NCBI GenBank assembly: GCA_002306375.1
Contig: DBRU01000114.1
Location: 35,022-43,258, forward strand
Origin: Faecalibacterium sp. UBA1360
Lineage (GTDB): Bacteria; Bacillota; Clostridia; Oscillospirales; Ruminococcaceae
Reading direction: 5' to 3'
DNA length: 8,237 bases
Shown here: piece after piece, positions 6,484 through 8,237 of the stretch
How the letters are laid out: each line of letters begins with the position of its first letter
How positions within the stretch are numbered: the stretch's first letter is position 1
Made by a program: the position numbers and the translations under genes
The notes under the pieces: generated by a model
The model's database searches: none
Seen by the model: only the letters and a program-made list of their open reading frames with translations
Told to the model about the DNA's origin: nothing

Positions 6484-6558
6484 CGGCACGAGACCCGGCC
6501 TGTCTTTGGGGGCCGACGCCGCGTGTATCCGCTTTTTTACACCAAAGGAGAGTCTAGA

Positions 6559-7728
6559 ATGAAAAAGATCCTTTCCCTGACCCTGGCGGGCGCCATGATG
6601 CTGTCTCTGGCCGCCTGCGGCGCACCTTCCAGCGCCTCCACTTCCTCGGAGGCCGGCACTTCCACCGACGCCACCACCGAGAACGCCGCCACCGCCAACA
6701 TCACCGCCATCGCCCAGGTCTGCGACGTGGGCACCATTGATGACGAGAGCTTCAATCAGGGCTGCTGGGACGCCATCGAAGCCTACGGCGAGGCCAACGG
6801 CATCGACGTTGACTACTACCTGCCGCCGGACGATCCCTCTGACGAGGACCGCCAGACCCTGATCCGCAACGCTGTCAACGACGGCGCCAACACCGTGGTC
6901 TGCGTCGGCTACCTGTATGGCGCGTCCCTGGCCTGGGCCGCCACCGAGTACCCCGACGTCCACTTCATCGGCGTTGACATCACCGCCGGCGACATCGGAA
7001 CCGATGAGATCCCCGCCAACGTGTATTGCGTCACCTACAAAGAAGAGCAGGCCGGTTACCTGGCCGGTTACGCCGCCGTGAAGGACGGCTTCACCGATCT
7101 GGGCTTCCTGGGCGGCATGGCTGTTCCCGCCGTCATCCGCTTCGGCTACGGCTTCGTGCAGGGCGCTGACGCCGCTGCGCAGGAGATCGGCGCCGACATC
7201 AACATCAAGTACTGGTACGGCGGCGCCTTCGCCGGCGATGCCAACATCACCGCCAAGATGGAGAGCTGGTACTCCGCCGGCACCGAGGTCGTCTTTGCCT
7301 GCGGCGGCGGTATCTACACCAGCGCCGTGGAAGCTGCCGTCAAGTATGAAGGCAAGGTCATCGGCGTTGACGTTGACCAGCACTACATCGGCGAGCGCGA
7401 CGTCGCTGACGGCAAGTACAGCTACAACCCCTTCGTGACCTCCGCCATGAAGGGTCTGGGCGAAGGCGTTACCGACTCTCTGGACCACATCGCCAACGGC
7501 ACCTGGTCTGAGATCGCCGGCACCAACGGCGTCTACGGCCTGGAGCAGGGCGACTACGTGGGCCTGCCCACCGCCGAGACCAGCTGGTGCTTCTCCACCT
7601 TCACCGTGGAAGAGTACGAGGCTGAAGTCGAGAAGATCCGCTCCGGCGAGATCGTCGTCAACGACGACTCTGACCCGGCCGTCCTGCCCGAAGTCAGCGA
7701 CAGCACCACCCTGGATTACCAGACCTGA
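6559..7728 (+). CDS. BMP/PnrA-family nucleoside-binding lipoprotein of an ABC importer (paralog 2)
   Basis: The predicted protein has 389 residues. MKKILSL starts a classic lipoprotein signal peptide with lipobox LAAC and lipidated C20. A Ser/Thr/Ala-rich linker (21-47) tethers the binding domain (about 48-389). Family features are VCDVGTIDDESFNQG (54-68, with F65 the expected base-stacking aromatic), EEQAGYLAGYAAV (162-174), LGFLGG, FGYGFVQG (195-202), VFACGGGIY (245-253), GVDVDQ (269-274) and TSAMKG (294-299). B. subtilis NupN and Treponema PnrA are known relatives that bind nucleosides. AAAGGAG (6544-6550) is 8 nt before the ATG. Codon use is strongly biased to C-ending codons, suggesting high expression, as expected for a binding protein. 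It has its own promoter and its own terminator, and the ABC ATPase gene follows. Confidence 0.93.
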   Translation: MKKILSLTLAGAMMLSLAACGAPSSASTSSEAGTSTDATTENAATANITAIAQVCDVGTIDDESFNQGCWDAIEAYGEANGIDVDYYLPPDDPSDEDRQTLIRNAVNDGANTVVCVGYLYGASLAWAATEYPDVHFIGVDITAGDIGTDEIPANVYCVTYKEEQAGYLAGYAAVKDGFTDLGFLGGMAVPAVIRFGYGFVQGADAAAQEIGADINIKYWYGGAFAGDANITAKMESWYSAGTEVVFACGGGIYTSAVEAAVKYEGKVIGVDVDQHYIGERDVADGKYSYNPFVTSAMKGLGEGVTDSLDHIANGTWSEIAGTNGVYGLEQGDYVGLPTAETSWCFSTFTVEEYEAEVEKIRSGEIVVNDDSDPAVLPEVSDSTTLDYQT

Positions 7729-7762
7729 TCCCAAGGCGCGCTTTCGCAAAAACACAGCATCG

Positions 7763-7797
7763 GCGGACGCCCGCACATGTGCGGGCGTCCGCTTTTT
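7763..7797 (+). terminator. Intrinsic terminator after the second BMP gene
   Basis: A perfect palindrome, arms 7763-7777 and 7778-7792, forms a 15-bp-arm GC-rich hairpin (effective loop about 4 nt around ACATGT). It is followed at once by TTTTT (7793-7797). It begins 34 nt after the BMP stop codon and separates the binding-protein transcript from the ABC ATPase gene, which has its own promoter. Confidence 0.92.
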
Positions 7798-7812
7798 GTA
7801 TGCCGCGGCCCC

Positions 7813-7828
7813 GGACCGGCGGACCGGC
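7813..7828 (+). repeat. Two tandem copies of an 8-bp GC-rich unit
   Basis: GGACCGGC occurs twice in direct succession (7813-7820 and 7821-7828) in the gap between the terminator and the ABC gene promoter. It has no obvious function and may be replication-slippage noise in GC-rich spacer DNA. Confidence 0.6.
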
Positions 7829-7872
7829 GGGGAAGCCAATGCCGGATTTTGCAAAAAATCAAATCAAATAAC

Positions 7873-7901
7873 TTGTGAAGAAAGGCAAATAATTGTATAA
7901 T
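7873..7901 (+). promoter_or_regulatory. Sigma-A promoter of the ABC ATPase gene
   Basis: TTGTGA (7873-7878) and a perfect TATAAT (7896-7901) are separated by 17 nt. An A-rich stretch just upstream (7851-7871) could act as an UP element. Transcription should start near 7908, giving a short leader before the AAAGGAG at 7919-7925. The promoter uncouples the transporter core from the binding-protein gene. Confidence 0.82.
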
Positions 7902-7935
7902 AAGCACAAAGCGATTTGAAAGGAGAGTGAGCGGA

Positions 7936-8237
7936 TTGGCAGATGATTTCGTGATCGAGATGCTGCATATCACCAAGGAATTCCCCGGCATCAAGGCCAA
8001 CGACGACGTCACCCTGCAACTGCGCCGGGGCGAGGTCCATGCCCTGCTGGGCGAGAACGGCGCGGGAAAATCCACGTTGATGAGCGTTTTGTTCGGTCTG
8101 TATCAGCCCGAGCAGGGCGTTGTGAAAAAGAACGGTCAGGAGGTCAACATCAAGGACCCCAACGTGGCCAACGACCTGGGCATCGGCATGGTGCACCAGC
8201 ACTTCAAGCTGGTGGAGTGTTTTACTGTCCTGGACAA
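7936..8237 (+). CDS. ABC transporter ATP-binding protein of a BMP-type nucleoside/simple-sugar importer (partial, 3' end outside window)
   Basis: Only the first 100 residues are present. The reading shows an ABC ATPase: Walker A GENGAGKST at 39-47 and the Q-loop glutamine Q88 in MVHQHFKLV. The segments IEMLHITKEFPGIKANDDVTLQL and LMSVLFGLYQPEQG are typical of the NupO/YufO-type double-ATPase proteins that pair with BMP lipoproteins. Signature, Walker B and the second ATPase domain would lie beyond the window. The start is probably the TTG at 7936, 10 nt after AGGAG. The in-frame GTG at 7927 is too close to the ribosome site, while GTG 7951 and ATG 7960 would trim the conserved N-terminus. It likely energises import of ligands captured by the upstream lipoprotein, with permease genes expected downstream. 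Confidence 0.9.
   Translation, partial: MADDFVIEMLHITKEFPGIKANDDVTLQLRRGEVHALLGENGAGKSTLMSVLFGLYQPEQGVVKKNGQEVNIKDPNVANDLGIGMVHQHFKLVECFTVLD

Noticed and set aside
6474..6558. Possible purine or guanine riboswitch in the BMP2 leader
   Set aside because: Tempting given the nucleoside context, but I could not find the conserved junction and loop sequences of the purine class. Only weak stems (for example GTGTA/TACAC around a T-run) are visible.
7761..7797. Palindrome after BMP2 as a repeat or attachment site
   Set aside because: Single copy, directly downstream of a stop codon and followed by five Ts, so an intrinsic terminator explains it fully.
6463..7854. Very long open frame on the - strand opposite the BMP2 gene (463 codons)
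   Set aside because: The translation is Gly/Ala/Val-rich low-complexity sequence with no family motif. It mirrors the C-biased codons of the real lipoprotein gene, reads through its terminator and promoter, and has no ribosome site.

Overview
The window reads as chromosomal DNA of a GC-rich, Gram-positive-type anaerobe. Third codon positions are mostly G or C, Shine-Dalgarno sites are strong (AGGAGG, AAAGGAG), and the promoters are sigma-A-like and AT-rich (TTGAAA-17-TATACT, TTGTGA-17-TATAAT). Lipoproteins carry Firmicute-style signal peptides, and a glycyl-radical-activase-like radical SAM protein is present. This fits the high-GC gut Clostridia (Oscillospiraceae/Ruminococcaceae, for example Gemmiger, Subdoligranulum or Faecalibacterium relatives). 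The genus is inferred, not proven. No mobile element, CRISPR array, tRNA or rRNA was seen.

Region 1 (about 1-2880, + strand) is a housekeeping or RNA-related gene set. It holds a THUMP-domain class I RNA methyltransferase, an NYN-domain putative RNase with a C-terminal OST-HTH/LOTUS domain, and a GNAT acetyltransferase. Gaps are 12 and 38 nt, and the set ends in a perfect 16-bp hairpin. Region 2 (2909-3826, - strand) is a stand-alone radical SAM protein of the pyruvate-formate-lyase-activase-like group, convergent with region 1.

Region 3 (about 3827-8237, + strand) is a nucleoside uptake and salvage locus. deoD (purine nucleoside phosphorylase) and cdd (cytidine deaminase) overlap by 4 nt. 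They are followed by two different BMP/PnrA-family substrate-binding lipoproteins and the start of the matching ABC ATPase, which is cut by the window end. The likely working model is that a BMP lipoprotein captures nucleosides, the ABC importer brings them in, and DeoD and Cdd feed purine bases, pentose 1-phosphate and uridine into salvage and catabolism. The permease genes would be expected just downstream.

The most interesting signals are regulatory and paralog-related. The promoter of the second, canonical BMP gene is framed by two perfect dyads about 43 bp apart, one on the -35 and one on the -10/start. The first BMP protein has lost the family's SFNQG ligand-pocket motif while keeping the rest of the fold. 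An inverted repeat also sits between the putative promoter elements of deoD. I found no clearly novel system. These are testable leads within known families.
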